From GCA-2711565 sp963664245 (GTDB lineage Bacteria; Bacteroidota; Bacteroidia; Bacteroidales; GCA-2711565), in contig OY760934.1 of assembly GCA_963664245.1 (NCBI GenBank), positions 620,001 through 684,000 on the forward strand: a stretch of DNA of 64,000 bases, written 5' to 3'. A program made the position numbers and the translations under genes. Below the pieces are notes generated by a model. The model searched no databases. It saw only the letters and a program-made list of their open reading frames with translations, and was not told the origin of the DNA. Shown piece by piece: positions 17,688 through 27,600 of this stretch. The first letter of the stretch is position 1. Every line of letters starts with the position of its first letter.

Positions 17688-17918
17688 ATGGCAAAAATTA
17701 AAGGAGCAATTGTAGTTGACATAGAACGCTGCAAAGGCTGTGAAGTATGCGTTGGAGCTTGCCCTACCAATGTAATTGGTATGCATGAGCAAGTGAATGG
17801 TAAAGGTTACCATTATGCCTACATGGCAAATGCCGATGGATGTATCGGTTGTGCAAACTGTGCCATAGTTTGCCCGGACGGTGTTATCACCGTTTATAAA
17901 AAGAAAATGGCCGTTTAA
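17688..17918 (+). CDS. 2-oxoacid:ferredoxin oxidoreductase delta subunit (2x[4Fe-4S] ferredoxin)
   Basis: A 76-residue ferredoxin with two CxxCxxCxxxCP clusters (CKGCEVCVGACP at about 16-27 and CIGCANCAIVCP at about 51-62). It passes electrons from the TPP site of the oxidoreductase to ferredoxin. It is the first gene of a four-gene operon, and the alpha subunit starts 27 bases later. The gene set (delta, alpha, beta, gamma) matches branched-chain or general 2-oxoacid:ferredoxin oxidoreductases (VOR/KOR). Confidence 0.92.
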   Translation: MAKIKGAIVVDIERCKGCEVCVGACPTNVIGMHEQVNGKGYHYAYMANADGCIGCANCAIVCPDGVITVYKKKMAV

Positions 17919-17945
17919 TTTCTAATCAAAAAATTTGTTTAAATA

Positions 17946-19028
17946 ATGGGTGAATTAAAATTAATGAAAGGTAACGAAGCCATTGGTGAAGCGGCTATCC
18001 GTGCTGGCGTAGACGCTTATTTCGGGTATCCTATCACTCCGCAATCGGAGGTCATTGAATACCTGATGGCTGAAAAACCTCATGAAAGAACCGGAATGGT
18101 TGTTTTACAGGCCGAAAGTGAAGTTGCTGCTATTAACATGGTGTATGGAGCAGCCGGTGCCGGTAAAAAAGTTATGACTTCTTCTTCAAGTCCGGGAATT
18201 AGCTTAAAAATGGAAGGCATTTCGTACATGGCAGGTGCCGAACTTCCGGGTGTAATCTTAAACGTAGTTCGTGGAGGTCCAGGTCTTGGTACCATCCAGC
18301 CTTCTCAGGCAGATTACTTCCAGGCTGTTAAAGGTGGCGGACATGGCGATTATCATTTAATCGTTTTGGCTCCGGCTTCTGTTCAGGAAATGTCTGACTT
18401 TGTAAAAGATGCTTTTGAATTAGCATTTAAATACAGAAACCCAGTAATGATTCTTTCTGACGGTGTTATTGGTCAGATGATGGAAAAAGTTGAGTTGTTT
18501 GATGCGGTTCCGCGTTGGACTGACGAAGAAATCAAGGAAAAATCCCCTTGGGCAACTACCGGAAAACCCAAAGACAGAGAACGTAATATCATTACTTCAT
18601 TGGATTTGGATTCAGCTCGCCAGGAACGGCATAACCACAAACTTCAGGCTAAGTACAAAGAGATTGAAGAAAAAGAGATTCGTTACGAAAAAATTGAATG
18701 TGACGATGCCGAGTACCTGTTCGTTGCTTACGGATCAAGTGCACGTATCGCGCAAAAAGCAATCCAGCTATGCCGAGAAAAAGGCATTAAAGCCGGTTTA
18801 TTACGACCAATTACCTTGTTCCCTTTCCCAAAGGAAGCAATCAATAAATTGGCAGATCAGGTTAAAGGAATCTTAAGTGTTGAAATGAGTGCCGGACAAA
18901 TGGTTGAAGACATTAAACTATCCGTTGGAGACAAAACAAAAGTTGAACACTTCGGACGCATGGGAGGAATTGTTCATTCGCCCATCGAAGTAATGGAAGC
19001 ACTTGAGCAAAAAATAATAGGAGGATAA
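17946..19028 (+). CDS. vorB: 2-oxoacid:ferredoxin oxidoreductase alpha subunit (VorB-type)
   Basis: A 360-residue alpha subunit. The N-terminal pyrimidine-binding-type domain carries GYPITPQSEV (about 22-31), QAESEVAAINM and the loop SSSSPGISLKMEG, and ends with a transketolase-C-like domain (VEHFGRMGG). Four-subunit enzymes of this type oxidise branched-chain 2-oxoacids, or 2-oxoglutarate, to acyl-CoA and CO2 with ferredoxin as acceptor. The stop is 3 bases before the beta-subunit start, implying translational coupling. VOR versus KOR specificity is inferred from resemblance only. Confidence 0.9.
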   Translation: MGELKLMKGNEAIGEAAIRAGVDAYFGYPITPQSEVIEYLMAEKPHERTGMVVLQAESEVAAINMVYGAAGAGKKVMTSSSSPGISLKMEGISYMAGAELPGVILNVVRGGPGLGTIQPSQADYFQAVKGGGHGDYHLIVLAPASVQEMSDFVKDAFELAFKYRNPVMILSDGVIGQMMEKVELFDAVPRWTDEEIKEKSPWATTGKPKDRERNIITSLDLDSARQERHNHKLQAKYKEIEEKEIRYEKIECDDAEYLFVAYGSSARIAQKAIQLCREKGIKAGLLRPITLFPFPKEAINKLADQVKGILSVEMSAGQMVEDIKLSVGDKTKVEHFGRMGGIVHSPIEVMEALEQKIIGG

Positions 19029-19031
19029 ACG

Positions 19032-19820
19032 ATGAGTCAAGAATTATTAAACGAAATTATTCAACCGGAAAATTTGGTTTATAAAAAAACCGAATTAATG
19101 ACCGACAATACCTTAAGTTATTGTCCGGGTTGTGGCCATGGTACGGCTCACCGTTTAGTCATGGACGTTGTTGAAGAATTAGGCATATGGGAAGACACCA
19201 TTGGAGTTGCTCCTGTAGGGTGTTCTGTTTTAGCCTATGACTTTATGAATATCGACATGCAGCAAGCTGCTCACGGCCGTGCCCCTGCATTGGCAACTGG
19301 CATCAAACGATGCTACCCCAATAAAATTGTATTTACGTATCAGGGAGATGGCGACCTCGCTGCTATCGGTACCGCAGAAACCATTCATGCAATAAACCGT
19401 GGCGAAAACATTGTTATTGTTTTCATCAACAACGGTATTTACGGGATGACCGGTGGACAAATGGCCCCGACAACCCTGCCAGGAATGAAATCTTCCACTT
19501 CTCCTTACGGACGTGATATAAGCATGATGGGAAATCCGTTAAAAATCACTGAACTGGTAGCTCAGCTACCCGGTGCTTACATGGTAACCCGCCAGGCGGT
19601 TCATACCCCTGCCCACGTACGTAAAACAAAGAAAGCACTTAAAATGGCCTTTCAAAATCAGATTGATAAAAAAGGTGGTGTTTCTTTCATCGAAATCGTT
19701 TCCAACTGTAATTCAGGCTGGAAAATGACACCGGTTCAAGCCAACCAATGGATGGTAGACAATATGTTCCCGTTCTACCCCTTGGGTGACATTAAAATTG
19801 ACGGTGAACTTGTAAAATAA
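19032..19820 (+). CDS. 2-oxoacid:ferredoxin oxidoreductase beta subunit (TPP-binding)
   Basis: A 262-residue thiamine-pyrophosphate-binding subunit. CPGCGHG (about 32-38) is the family's cysteine motif, and the TPP/Mg motif runs from GDGDLAAIGT through the FINNGIYGMTGGQ loop. It pairs with the alpha subunit to form the catalytic core that decarboxylates the 2-oxoacid and transfers the acyl group to CoA. It sits 3 bases after the alpha gene and 43 bases before gamma. Confidence 0.92.
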   Translation: MSQELLNEIIQPENLVYKKTELMTDNTLSYCPGCGHGTAHRLVMDVVEELGIWEDTIGVAPVGCSVLAYDFMNIDMQQAAHGRAPALATGIKRCYPNKIVFTYQGDGDLAAIGTAETIHAINRGENIVIVFINNGIYGMTGGQMAPTTLPGMKSSTSPYGRDISMMGNPLKITELVAQLPGAYMVTRQAVHTPAHVRKTKKALKMAFQNQIDKKGGVSFIEIVSNCNSGWKMTPVQANQWMVDNMFPFYPLGDIKIDGELVK

Positions 19821-19863
19821 AGATTAATCGCAGATCGCAAGATCGATTAAAAAGATAAAAATT

Positions 19864-20415
19864 ATGACTGAAGAAATTATCATAGCCGGTTTTGGCGGAC
19901 AAGGTGTTCTTTCAATGGGAAAAATCCTTTCGTATTCAGGCATTATGCAAGACCAGGAAGTAAGCTGGATGCCATCTTACGGTCCTGAAATGCGTGGAGG
20001 AACCGCAAACGTTACTGTAATTATCAGCGACGAACGTGTAAGTTCCCCTATTCTGACGGAATTTGACACCGCCATTATTTTGAACCAGCAATCCATGGAT
20101 AAATTTGAGGAAGCGGTAAAACCAGGTGGTTATTTATTGTACGACCCCAACGGTATTACCCGTCATCCTGAACGTAAAGACATCAACATTTTTAAAATTG
20201 AAGGAGCCAAACTTGCTGCCGAAATGGGAAACACTAAAATTTTCAACATGGTCGTATTGGGAGCCTATTTAAAAATGCGTCCGATCGTAAAAATTGAAAA
20301 TGTAATCCTGGGATTGAAAAAATCATTGCCCGAACGTTATCATTCTCTTATTCCATTAAATCAAGATGCGATTAACAAAGGCATGGAAAACCTGGAAACT
20401 ATTTTAGCTTTATAA
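19864..20415 (+). CDS. 2-oxoacid:ferredoxin oxidoreductase gamma subunit
   Basis: A 183-residue gamma (CoA-binding) subunit with the diagnostic N-terminal IIAGFGGQGVLSMGK motif and YGPEMRGGTANV (about 41-52). It ends the operon; an intrinsic terminator follows at 20441-20472. With the three genes before it, the full enzyme is encoded. Confidence 0.92.
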   Translation: MTEEIIIAGFGGQGVLSMGKILSYSGIMQDQEVSWMPSYGPEMRGGTANVTVIISDERVSSPILTEFDTAIILNQQSMDKFEEAVKPGGYLLYDPNGITRHPERKDINIFKIEGAKLAAEMGNTKIFNMVVLGAYLKMRPIVKIENVILGLKKSLPERYHSLIPLNQDAINKGMENLETILAL

Positions 20416-20440
20416 GCAACAAGATTTATTTCTTATATAC

Positions 20441-20472
20441 AAAGCCACTCCAAAATTGGGGTGGCTTTTTTT
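20441..20472 (+). terminator. intrinsic terminator of the oxidoreductase operon
   Basis: The stem AAGCCACTCC/GGGGTGGCTT with a short AT loop is followed by seven T. It lies inside the 5' extension of the next ORF, showing that the upstream GTG/ATG-like start of that ORF is not used. Confidence 0.85.
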
Positions 20473-20484
20473 GGTTAAATTAAT

Positions 20485-20492
20485 TATATTTG
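20485..20492 (+). promoter_or_regulatory. -7 promoter element for the YARHG gene
   Basis: TATATTTG, just after the terminator and about 70 bases before the chosen ATG, matches TAnnTTTG. Confidence 0.45.
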
Positions 20493-20560
20493 AAAAAAAC
20501 ATAAAGAGTACTCCCGGAAGATTTCTAAACGGAATATATAATATTAACAACATAATTATT

Positions 20561-21577
20561 ATGAACTATCTAAAATATTTTTCACCCCTCCTATTTTTAA
20601 TCATTTGTATTACATCATTTTCTCAAAAAAAGATAGTGCTCTTCCCTGAAGATATTTGTAAAAGAGGTGGTTATAAAATGTACGATAGTATATACGTCGA
20701 CTTAAATAAAGACAGGATATCTGACACAATATTTATATATAAAATCGAACCATGGGATGATCCTGGGGATTTTCATCGTATAGTAATCCATTATAGTTCT
20801 TCAAATAATACTTTAGAAATTAATAATATGGGAGATTGGAAATTATTAGATACTGAATGGGATGATAAGACACATTTAAATCAATCCAGTATCATTAATT
20901 CAAATAAATTTATCATTACAGATATAACTCAAAATCTAAGGGTATTAATCCTGAAAGGGTACTCTTTTGCAAGCAGCCCTGGGAGGTTGACAATAATCGA
21001 TTTAAATAACATAGCTCCAAAAATTTTATTTGATGATCTCACCTTTAAAATACTAAAAATTGAAGATTTAGATAAAGATCAAATCGCAGAAATTATAGGC
21101 CTAGATTATTTTGGACAATGTATTCATCATCAAGAAACGAATAAAGAAGCATGCACTTACGTCCCTTATTTTGTGCTTAAATATGATTCAGGAACATATG
21201 GCATAGATACCGCATTATCTGAGACCTATAACTATGAAAAAAAAGGAAATTATTTTGGTTTAAAGTTCACAGAAAAAAGATACTATACAATTGGATCATC
21301 AAAAGAGTTTCTTTTTGAATATTACAGAAAATATCCTTTCACATCAAAAGAATTCTTAAAAGCCGAAGATTTAGAAAACTATTCTAAAAAAGAACTACGA
21401 ATAATTAGAAATGAAATTTTTGCTTTTCATGGATATATTTTCGACTCAGATGATCTTAGAGAATATTTTGAAACCCAATATTGGTATAAACCCAAAGGAA
21501 AAAATGTTCTATATCGCCTTAATAAGTTTAAAAAACACAACATAAAACTAATTAAAGAACTAGAGAACAGACAATAA
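20561..21577 (+). CDS. secreted protein with C-terminal YARHG domain
   Basis: The start is taken at the ATG at 20561 because it begins a signal peptide (MNYLKYFSPLLFLIICITS) and lies after a terminator and a -7 box; the frame extends upstream only by chance. The 338-residue product has an undefined middle with a short Asp-rich segment (DLDKDQI) reminiscent of FG-GAP/calcium loops. The C-terminal YARHG domain (LRIIRNEIFAFHGYIF, then YFETQYWYKP) has F in place of the usual R in ARHG. YARHG domains occur on exported proteins and may bind cell-wall components. The gene is A+T-rich compared with the operon upstream. Confidence 0.72.
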   Translation: MNYLKYFSPLLFLIICITSFSQKKIVLFPEDICKRGGYKMYDSIYVDLNKDRISDTIFIYKIEPWDDPGDFHRIVIHYSSSNNTLEINNMGDWKLLDTEWDDKTHLNQSSIINSNKFIITDITQNLRVLILKGYSFASSPGRLTIIDLNNIAPKILFDDLTFKILKIEDLDKDQIAEIIGLDYFGQCIHHQETNKEACTYVPYFVLKYDSGTYGIDTALSETYNYEKKGNYFGLKFTEKRYYTIGSSKEFLFEYYRKYPFTSKEFLKAEDLENYSKKELRIIRNEIFAFHGYIFDSDDLREYFETQYWYKPKGKNVLYRLNKFKKHNIKLIKELENRQ

Positions 21578-21693
21578 AAAAGCTATTCCTACTCCATCAC
21601 TTCTGAACAACCATCCTATTTATAAATCATTATAAATTACGTCCTTTGTTAATTTTTTAACACTAATTCCTCCTTAAAAAGAATTAGTCTAAG

Positions 21694-21701
21694 TAAATTT
21701 G
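21694..21701 (+). promoter_or_regulatory. -7 promoter element for the OsmC gene
   Basis: TAAATTTG matches TAnnTTTG about 39 bases before the OsmC-family ATG. Confidence 0.45.
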
Positions 21702-21739
21702 CATTTTAATTACATTCAATAAATTTAAACTATAATACA

Positions 21740-22171
21740 ATGGCTATATCAACAATAAAATTAGGCGCAAGCATGAAAAAAGGCTTCAAAACAGAAATAG
21801 ACTGTTCTCAAAACTTTATCATTGACCAACCAAAAGGAATGGGGGGCGAAGATGCAGGACCAAATCCTTTAGAAATCTTCTTGTCTTCCCTGCCTGCTTG
21901 TATTTGTGCAATCGGACGAGTTGTTGCAAATCAAAACCGGATAAAACTAAGAGGAATAAATGTTGAAGTTGAAGGAGATATTGACAAAGATTTCTTGATG
22001 GGAAAAACAAGCGAAGGCCGGGCAGGTTTTGTTGAAATCAGAACGTTGGTAGATATTGATGCCGACATGAGCCTGGAAGAAAAAGAAAAATACCTTGAGG
22101 AAATCACCAAAAGATGTCCAATTGCCGACAATATGATTTTCACGACCAACGTAAAAGAAAAAATCAAATAA
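21740..22171 (+). CDS. OsmC family protein (organic hydroperoxide/thiol peroxidase-like)
   Basis: A 143-residue OsmC-fold protein. It has the first conserved cysteine region LSSLPACICAIG (Cys54/Cys56) and a second Cys in TKRCPIADNMIF near residue 126, the pair needed for peroxidase activity in OsmC/Ohr enzymes; GPNPLEIF is also typical. Members detoxify organic hydroperoxides with thiol reductants, but many bacterial homologues remain untested. The gene has its own -7 box and a terminator directly after it. Confidence 0.85.
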   Translation: MAISTIKLGASMKKGFKTEIDCSQNFIIDQPKGMGGEDAGPNPLEIFLSSLPACICAIGRVVANQNRIKLRGINVEVEGDIDKDFLMGKTSEGRAGFVEIRTLVDIDADMSLEEKEKYLEEITKRCPIADNMIFTTNVKEKIK

Positions 22172-22203
22172 AAGCTAAAATTAAATACGCTTTTTTAAAA
22201 TTT

Positions 22204-22247
22204 AAAACAGCGATGAAGCAGTTTTTGTTTCATGGCTGTTTTTTTTG
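22204..22247 (+). terminator. intrinsic terminator after the OsmC gene
   Basis: The stem AAAACAGC.ATGAA/TTTCAT.GCTGTT with one mismatch is followed by eight T. Confidence 0.8.
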
Positions 22248-22298
22248 TTTCCACAATATTTTTAAAAACACTCTTTCCGTTTCACGGATAAATTTTCA

Positions 22299-22306
22299 TA
22301 CTTTTG
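22299..22306 (+). promoter_or_regulatory. -7 promoter element ahead of the first cobalamin riboswitch
   Basis: TACTTTTG matches TAnnTTTG. Transcription would begin near 22312, about 25-30 bases before the aptamer. Confidence 0.5.
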
Positions 22307-22337
22307 CACCCGAGTTCATTCAAATTTTGATTATTTA

Positions 22338-22521
22338 AGATACCCCTAAAAAGGGTTTAATAGGGAACCATGTGCCTCGCCTGCAAAACAGCCTACAAAG
22401 GCAGGAAATCATGGGCTGACGCGCAACTGTAATTTCCATAAAGGTTGTCAACAAAATGCCACTGTCCTAGCGGATGGGAAGGCGTTGATAAACGGGATAA
22501 GCCAGGAAACCTGTCTTTTAT
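22338..22521 (+). ncRNA. cobalamin riboswitch upstream of the AspT/YidE-like transporter
   Basis: Conserved blocks of the B12 aptamer appear in order: AGGGAACC, AAATCATGGGCTGACGCGCAACTGTAA (the B12-box-proximal core, here with GCGCAACTG instead of the usual CCGCAACTG), GCCACTGTCC...GGATGGGAAGGC, and AAGCCAGGAAACCTG. A 264-base spacer follows before the transporter ATG. It holds a weak hairpin GGATT/AATCC (22562-22576) with a T-run seven bases further on, an imperfect AT-rich inverted repeat near 22680-22710, and no convincing gene. Ligand-dependent shut-off is the usual action of this class. Confidence 0.85.
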
Positions 22522-22785
22522 GTTTGAACAATATTTGCTTTCGCGATTAAAAGCAGGTACCGGATTTTCAAAATCCCTACTTATTTTTTAAAATTTGCGT
22601 GACTTTATTATTGTTTAATTTAAAAAAGAAGAAACAGACTAACCCGCTCAAAGCCCTTAATACAAGCACTTTGTTGTCAGGCAGAAATTTTTAAAATGAA
22701 TTTTTCTGATCCTTAAGTAAAATATTCAATATTATAAATTGGCTCAAAGCAATTTTATGCAACAAAATTATTAATCGTTATACTC

Positions 22786-24444
22786 ATGTATTTTTTTAAT
22801 TTATTTGAAGGAGCTGGAACAGGGGCTACTTTATTAAACCTTGCGTTGGTAAGTATTTTCGGAATATTAATCGGGAAAATCCCACTAGGAAAAATAAAAT
22901 TAGGAATTGCCGGCGTTCTCTTTGCCGGATTATTGGCCGGTCACTGGGGTGTCGAATTTGACCGCCACGTTCTCCATTTTCTCAAAGAATTTGGATTAAT
23001 ATTATTTGTGTTCTCCATTGGCATTGAAATCGGCCCACGTTTTTTAGCATCCTTCCGAAATAATGGGTTTAAGCTTAACATACTGGCTGCAAGCATTATT
23101 GTTACCGGATTTTTTATTGCAATAATCATAAAAATAAGTTTCCATATTGAAATGCCTGTAGCTGTTGGAATGTTATGCGGTGCCGTAACCAACACCCCCA
23201 GTTTAGGAGCGGCTCAATCGCTCATTACCGACCAGATACAAAATGGCGATGTTTTGGCACAAAGCACCGGTATGGCTTATGCCATCGCCTATCCTTTTGG
23301 AATTATTGGAATTATTATTGCCATGTATTTCATTAGAGTTGTCTACAAAATAAACGTTTCCAAAGAAATAAAAAGCTACGAAGAAGAGGAAGAAAAACAA
23401 TCTCCCAAAGCAGAAGCAATAAACATAACAGTTTCCAATCCGAACATTGAAGGAAAAGATATCCGTTTTCTAAAGAAAATGCTGGGAGAAAAATTTATTT
23501 TATCAAGGATATCCAGGAATGGAGAATTTCTTATTCCAGACAAAAACCTGGAAATAAAAAAAGCTGACATTATCTACGGCATTGCTTCGCCCGAAAATTT
23601 CCAGGAATTGGAAGTTAGTGTGGGGAAAATAAACCCTACGCAAAAATTTGAGCATTCGAGCCCTATGGCTATGCGTCATATTATTCTTACCAACCGGGAA
23701 ATTGCCGGCAAAAAAATTAAAAACATTAATTTATCCGAACAATTTCCGGCAACCATTACCCGTATTTTCCGTGGAGAATCGGAAATTATCGCCAACCCCT
23801 CAACAACCATCGAGTTTGGGGATACTGTAAGAGTTGTAGGAGCCCGTGATAAAATGACGGAAATCGGGAATTACCTGGGGAACTCACTTCATAGTTTGGC
23901 CTACCCAAATCTCATTCCTTTATTTATCGGTATTTTATTAGGGATCATGTTGGGAAGCATCCCGATTTTCATCCCTGGATTACCTGCCCCGGCAAAACTA
24001 GGTTTGGCTGGAGGCCCTTTAATCATTGCTATTTTGCTTGGTCACAAAGGACGTATCGGAAAATTTAATTTTTACATGACGCCCGGAGCCAACCGGTATA
24101 TTCGCGAACTCGGGATCATTCTTTTCCTGGCCTGTGTTGGAATCGGTTCAGGCAAACATTTTTGGGAAACCGTTTCAGACGGAGGATTAAAACTGATGTG
24201 GCTCAGTACCTTTATTACATTTGTTCCATTGTTCTTAACCGGCATAATAGCTCGCTTCATGAAATTAAATTACTTAACCATTTGTGGTTTGCTCTCGGGG
24301 TCAATGACCGATCCTCCGGCCCTTGAATTCGCTAACTCTATTGCTCCCGGACATGCACAATCAAGCGCTTATGCAATGGTTTATCCATTAACCATGTTTT
24401 TAAGAATCCTTTTGGCCCAGGTGTTCGTGTTGTTTTTTGTATAG
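22786..24444 (+). CDS. AspT/YidE/YbjL-type transporter with two TrkA-C domains
   Basis: A 552-residue inner-membrane protein. The N-terminal block of hydrophobic helices (about 8-185), two cytoplasmic RCK/TrkA-C domains (about 205-285 and 290-370, with ITRIFRGESEI and GDTVRVVG), and a second helix block (about 372-552) give the inverted-repeat layout of the aspartate:alanine exchanger family. Repeated motifs GxxxGxxxTNTPSLGAA and GLLSGSMTDPPALEF mark the two halves. The substrate is unknown. The upstream cobalamin riboswitch predicts expression is lowered by B12, unusual for this family; a transported cobalamin-related ligand or a metabolite of a B12-linked pathway are both possible. Confidence 0.82.
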   Translation: MYFFNLFEGAGTGATLLNLALVSIFGILIGKIPLGKIKLGIAGVLFAGLLAGHWGVEFDRHVLHFLKEFGLILFVFSIGIEIGPRFLASFRNNGFKLNILAASIIVTGFFIAIIIKISFHIEMPVAVGMLCGAVTNTPSLGAAQSLITDQIQNGDVLAQSTGMAYAIAYPFGIIGIIIAMYFIRVVYKINVSKEIKSYEEEEEKQSPKAEAINITVSNPNIEGKDIRFLKKMLGEKFILSRISRNGEFLIPDKNLEIKKADIIYGIASPENFQELEVSVGKINPTQKFEHSSPMAMRHIILTNREIAGKKIKNINLSEQFPATITRIFRGESEIIANPSTTIEFGDTVRVVGARDKMTEIGNYLGNSLHSLAYPNLIPLFIGILLGIMLGSIPIFIPGLPAPAKLGLAGGPLIIAILLGHKGRIGKFNFYMTPGANRYIRELGIILFLACVGIGSGKHFWETVSDGGLKLMWLSTFITFVPLFLTGIIARFMKLNYLTICGLLSGSMTDPPALEFANSIAPGHAQSSAYAMVYPLTMFLRILLAQVFVLFFV

Positions 24445-24453
24445 AACAATCTG

Positions 24454-24467
24454 CCTTTGTACAAAGG
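24454..24467. repeat. 14-bp perfect palindrome after the transporter gene
   Basis: CCTTTGT/ACAAAGG with no loop, 10 bases after the stop. It could be a weak hairpin or a dimeric regulator site; nothing more can be said. Confidence 0.35.
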
Positions 24468-24578
24468 TTCAAGACAACAGCAATTTAACGAACAAGTATT
24501 TGCTAAATTTAATTTTATTAAGTTTTCCACATTAACATATTAATTATTCTTAAATATAAAAAAGATACGCTTTTTTAG

Positions 24579-24586
24579 TATTTTTG
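24579..24586 (+). promoter_or_regulatory. -7 promoter element for the sensor kinase gene
   Basis: TATTTTTG matches TAnnTTTG and leaves a leader of only about 12 bases before the ATG at 24604. Confidence 0.45.
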
Positions 24587-24603
24587 AATAGTAATAATTA
24601 GGA

Positions 24604-27600
24604 ATGCACAGTAAGAAAGATTACTTTATTTTACTCGTTTTCTGGTTTTTTATATCGTTAAACCTTTTTGGGGCCGACTTCACAAAAATCATCGATAACC
24701 GGATCAAAATACAGCAAGGTTTAACTCAAGGGAGGATTTCCTGCATAATAGAAGACCAGCGTGGATTTATGTGGTTTGGAACAGCCGATGGTTTAAACCG
24801 TTATAATGGCTATTCATTTAAAGGATATAAAAAAGAAGATCAAAATCCATATTCTATTCCTGGGAATAGCATTAAATGCATTGCGGAAGACAAGGAGGGC
24901 AATTTATGGATCGGCACTGAAAATGGGCTTGCCGTATTAGATATTTGCAGCGAAAGATTTACCACATTCACCGAATCTGATTCGATTTTGGACTATCATG
25001 GGGCAAACCAAATTATTGCCATTAGCATCGATCAAAACAATAATGTTTGGTGTTCGACCAACGGCGCAGGGATTTTTAAATTTAACCCTCAAGTTAATGA
25101 GCGTGACTATTTAACTCAATTCCCTGAATATAAAGCCCCCCAATCAATATTGGTTGACCGCCAAAACAATTTATGGATAGGCGATGTAATTGATAATAAA
25201 ATACGTTGTATAAACCTGAACAACAACACTTCTAAAACTTACCCATTAGCAAGTAATCCCAGAATAAGACCTTTTAAATCCGGAGTTTGCATGAGTCTTG
25301 CCCAAGCAAGTAATGGACGAATTTGGGTTAATGTAACAAACATTTCCTCTGCACAAGGAAGCCTCTTTTATTTTGATCCTTTTACCCTAAAGTTTATTGA
25401 TGTTGCTCAACATTACAATAAAGAGTTCATTGAAGAATACAGTTACTTTCTGTTTGTCATTCCGTCAATTACTACGGATAACAAGGGAAATATTTATGCT
25501 GCCAGTATGGATGGTTTAATCATTAAGATTTCAGAAAACTTTGAAGCAGAAATATTATTCGAAGAAAATTACAGCGCAGGAAATTCAAAATTAAGCGTTT
25601 ACAAAAGCAAAAACGATTTACTTTGGATTGGATTAAACGGAAACGGCATACAATTATCAAAGCCAAATCAAAAAGGTTTTGCACTCCTTAACAAAGATAT
25701 TTATCCTGATTTCAGCATAAACAGTATCAGGTCTATTTATGAAGATGATGAGTATTATTGGGTTAGTGGTTATGTTGCTATGATTAAAATAAATAAAAAA
25801 ACAAAAAAGATTACCCCTATTCATGCAAACATATCCATTGTATATACAATACAAGAAGTGCTTGGCTCGCCCAACTATTTATGGTTAGGTACTGAAGGTG
25901 ATGGATTAAAATTATTTGATAAAAGGAACCATAAGGTTCTTAAAACATTTCATTTTGAAATTGACAAAACCAAAGACAATCATTTTAATAATATTTATTG
26001 CATACACAATATTTCCAAGGATCTTTCACTGCTAGGTACTTACGGCGGGCTACTTAGTTTCAACCCCAAAAACTGGGATTTCGAGTTCCTCCCTAAAAGC
26101 ACTAAAAATAATGATAAACGTTATATGACAGTGAGCACCATCACTAAAGATAATGCCGGAAATATTTTAATCGGGTATACACAAGGTGAAGTTGGGAAAT
26201 TTAACATTGAAAAAAAACAAGTTGAAAGCTTTACCCTTTTAGAAGAAGGCCCATTAAAAGATAACAACAACGCCGTTAAATATATTTTTAACGACAAACA
26301 AAACAATTACTGGATAGCTACCTCTAACGGATTGGTTTATTATCAACCTTCTACCGGTTCCAAAAAAGTTTTTACCATGAATGACGGGCTTCCCAATAAT
26401 TATATTTACAGCATCCTTCAAGACAATCAGGAAAACCTTTGGCTAAGTACTAATAACGGAATTTCATGTTATAAACCGAAGCTAAATATTTTTCAGAACT
26501 ATGACAAAAGTGATGGCTTACAGTGTAACGAGTTTAATACCGGTGCTTATTTTAAAGCAAAAGACGGAACCTTCTTTTTGGGAGGCATTGAAGGCTTAAA
26601 TTATTTCAAACCAGAAAATGTAAGCACGAACAAGATCCTGCCAAAAATTAAAATCAACTCCATTAAAATTGCAAATAAAAACATTAGCATTGGGGATGTT
26701 CTAAAAAGTAATACGCTGGTTATCGAACCCAAAGAAAATGTATTTACCATTGACTTTGTAGGATTAAGCTATATAAACAGCGATAAAAACACATACAAGT
26801 ACCGTATTAAAAACATTGACGAAAACTGGATCGATATCGGGCATCGCCATTACATTACTTTTAACCGCATGAAACACGGGAATTACATCCTGGAAATCAT
26901 GGGCTCTAATAATCACGGACTGTCATATAAAACTCCTTTCTCATTAAACATTAATATAAAGCCCCGCTTTTATGAAACGCTATGGTTTAAAATAACATTA
27001 ATTGCAGCTGCTATTCTTTTGGTTTTTGTATTTATAAAACTACGTTTAAAACGCAGTGAAGCTCAAAAGAAAAAACTAATGGAACTAGTGGAGGTACAAA
27101 CCATTGATCTAAAAAAAGCCAACAATAACCTTAAAAAGGAAATTAAAAAACACAAAGAAACTACCAAAGAATTAAAGGAATCTAACCAAACCAAAGATTT
27201 ATTTTTGTCGATTATTGCACATGACATACTTAATCCACTGGGAGCCATTACCGGCTTATCCGAGTTATTGTCAAAGAACCATAATGCTAGTGAAGATAAT
27301 AAACAAAATTGGAGCACACTGATTAACATCTCGGCTAACAACCTGGAAGAACTGCTTCAAAATTTGATTTATTGGTCAAAACTGGAACAACAAAACATTC
27401 TTCCCGATATACAAGAACTTCCATTATATGATGAGATACAAAAAAACACCTTATTGTTTAATGCCGCTTTAAACCAAAAAGGAATAACAATAAGCATTAA
27501 CGCCGATAAAAACCAAAAGGTATTAGCCGATGAAAACATGCTTTCTGCTATTTTACGAAACATTATTTCTAATGCAGTTAAATTCACACCTAAAAAAGGG

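Noticed and set aside
20456..20560. Upstream extension of the YARHG gene frame
   Set aside because: It begins inside the terminator stem-loop of the previous operon and before the -7 box; the ATG at 20561 starts a signal peptide.
22518..22589. A 23-codon ORF (ATG at 22518) after the first cobalamin riboswitch
   Set aside because: It runs through the weak hairpin and T-run of the expression platform; no ribosome site or conservation can be shown.
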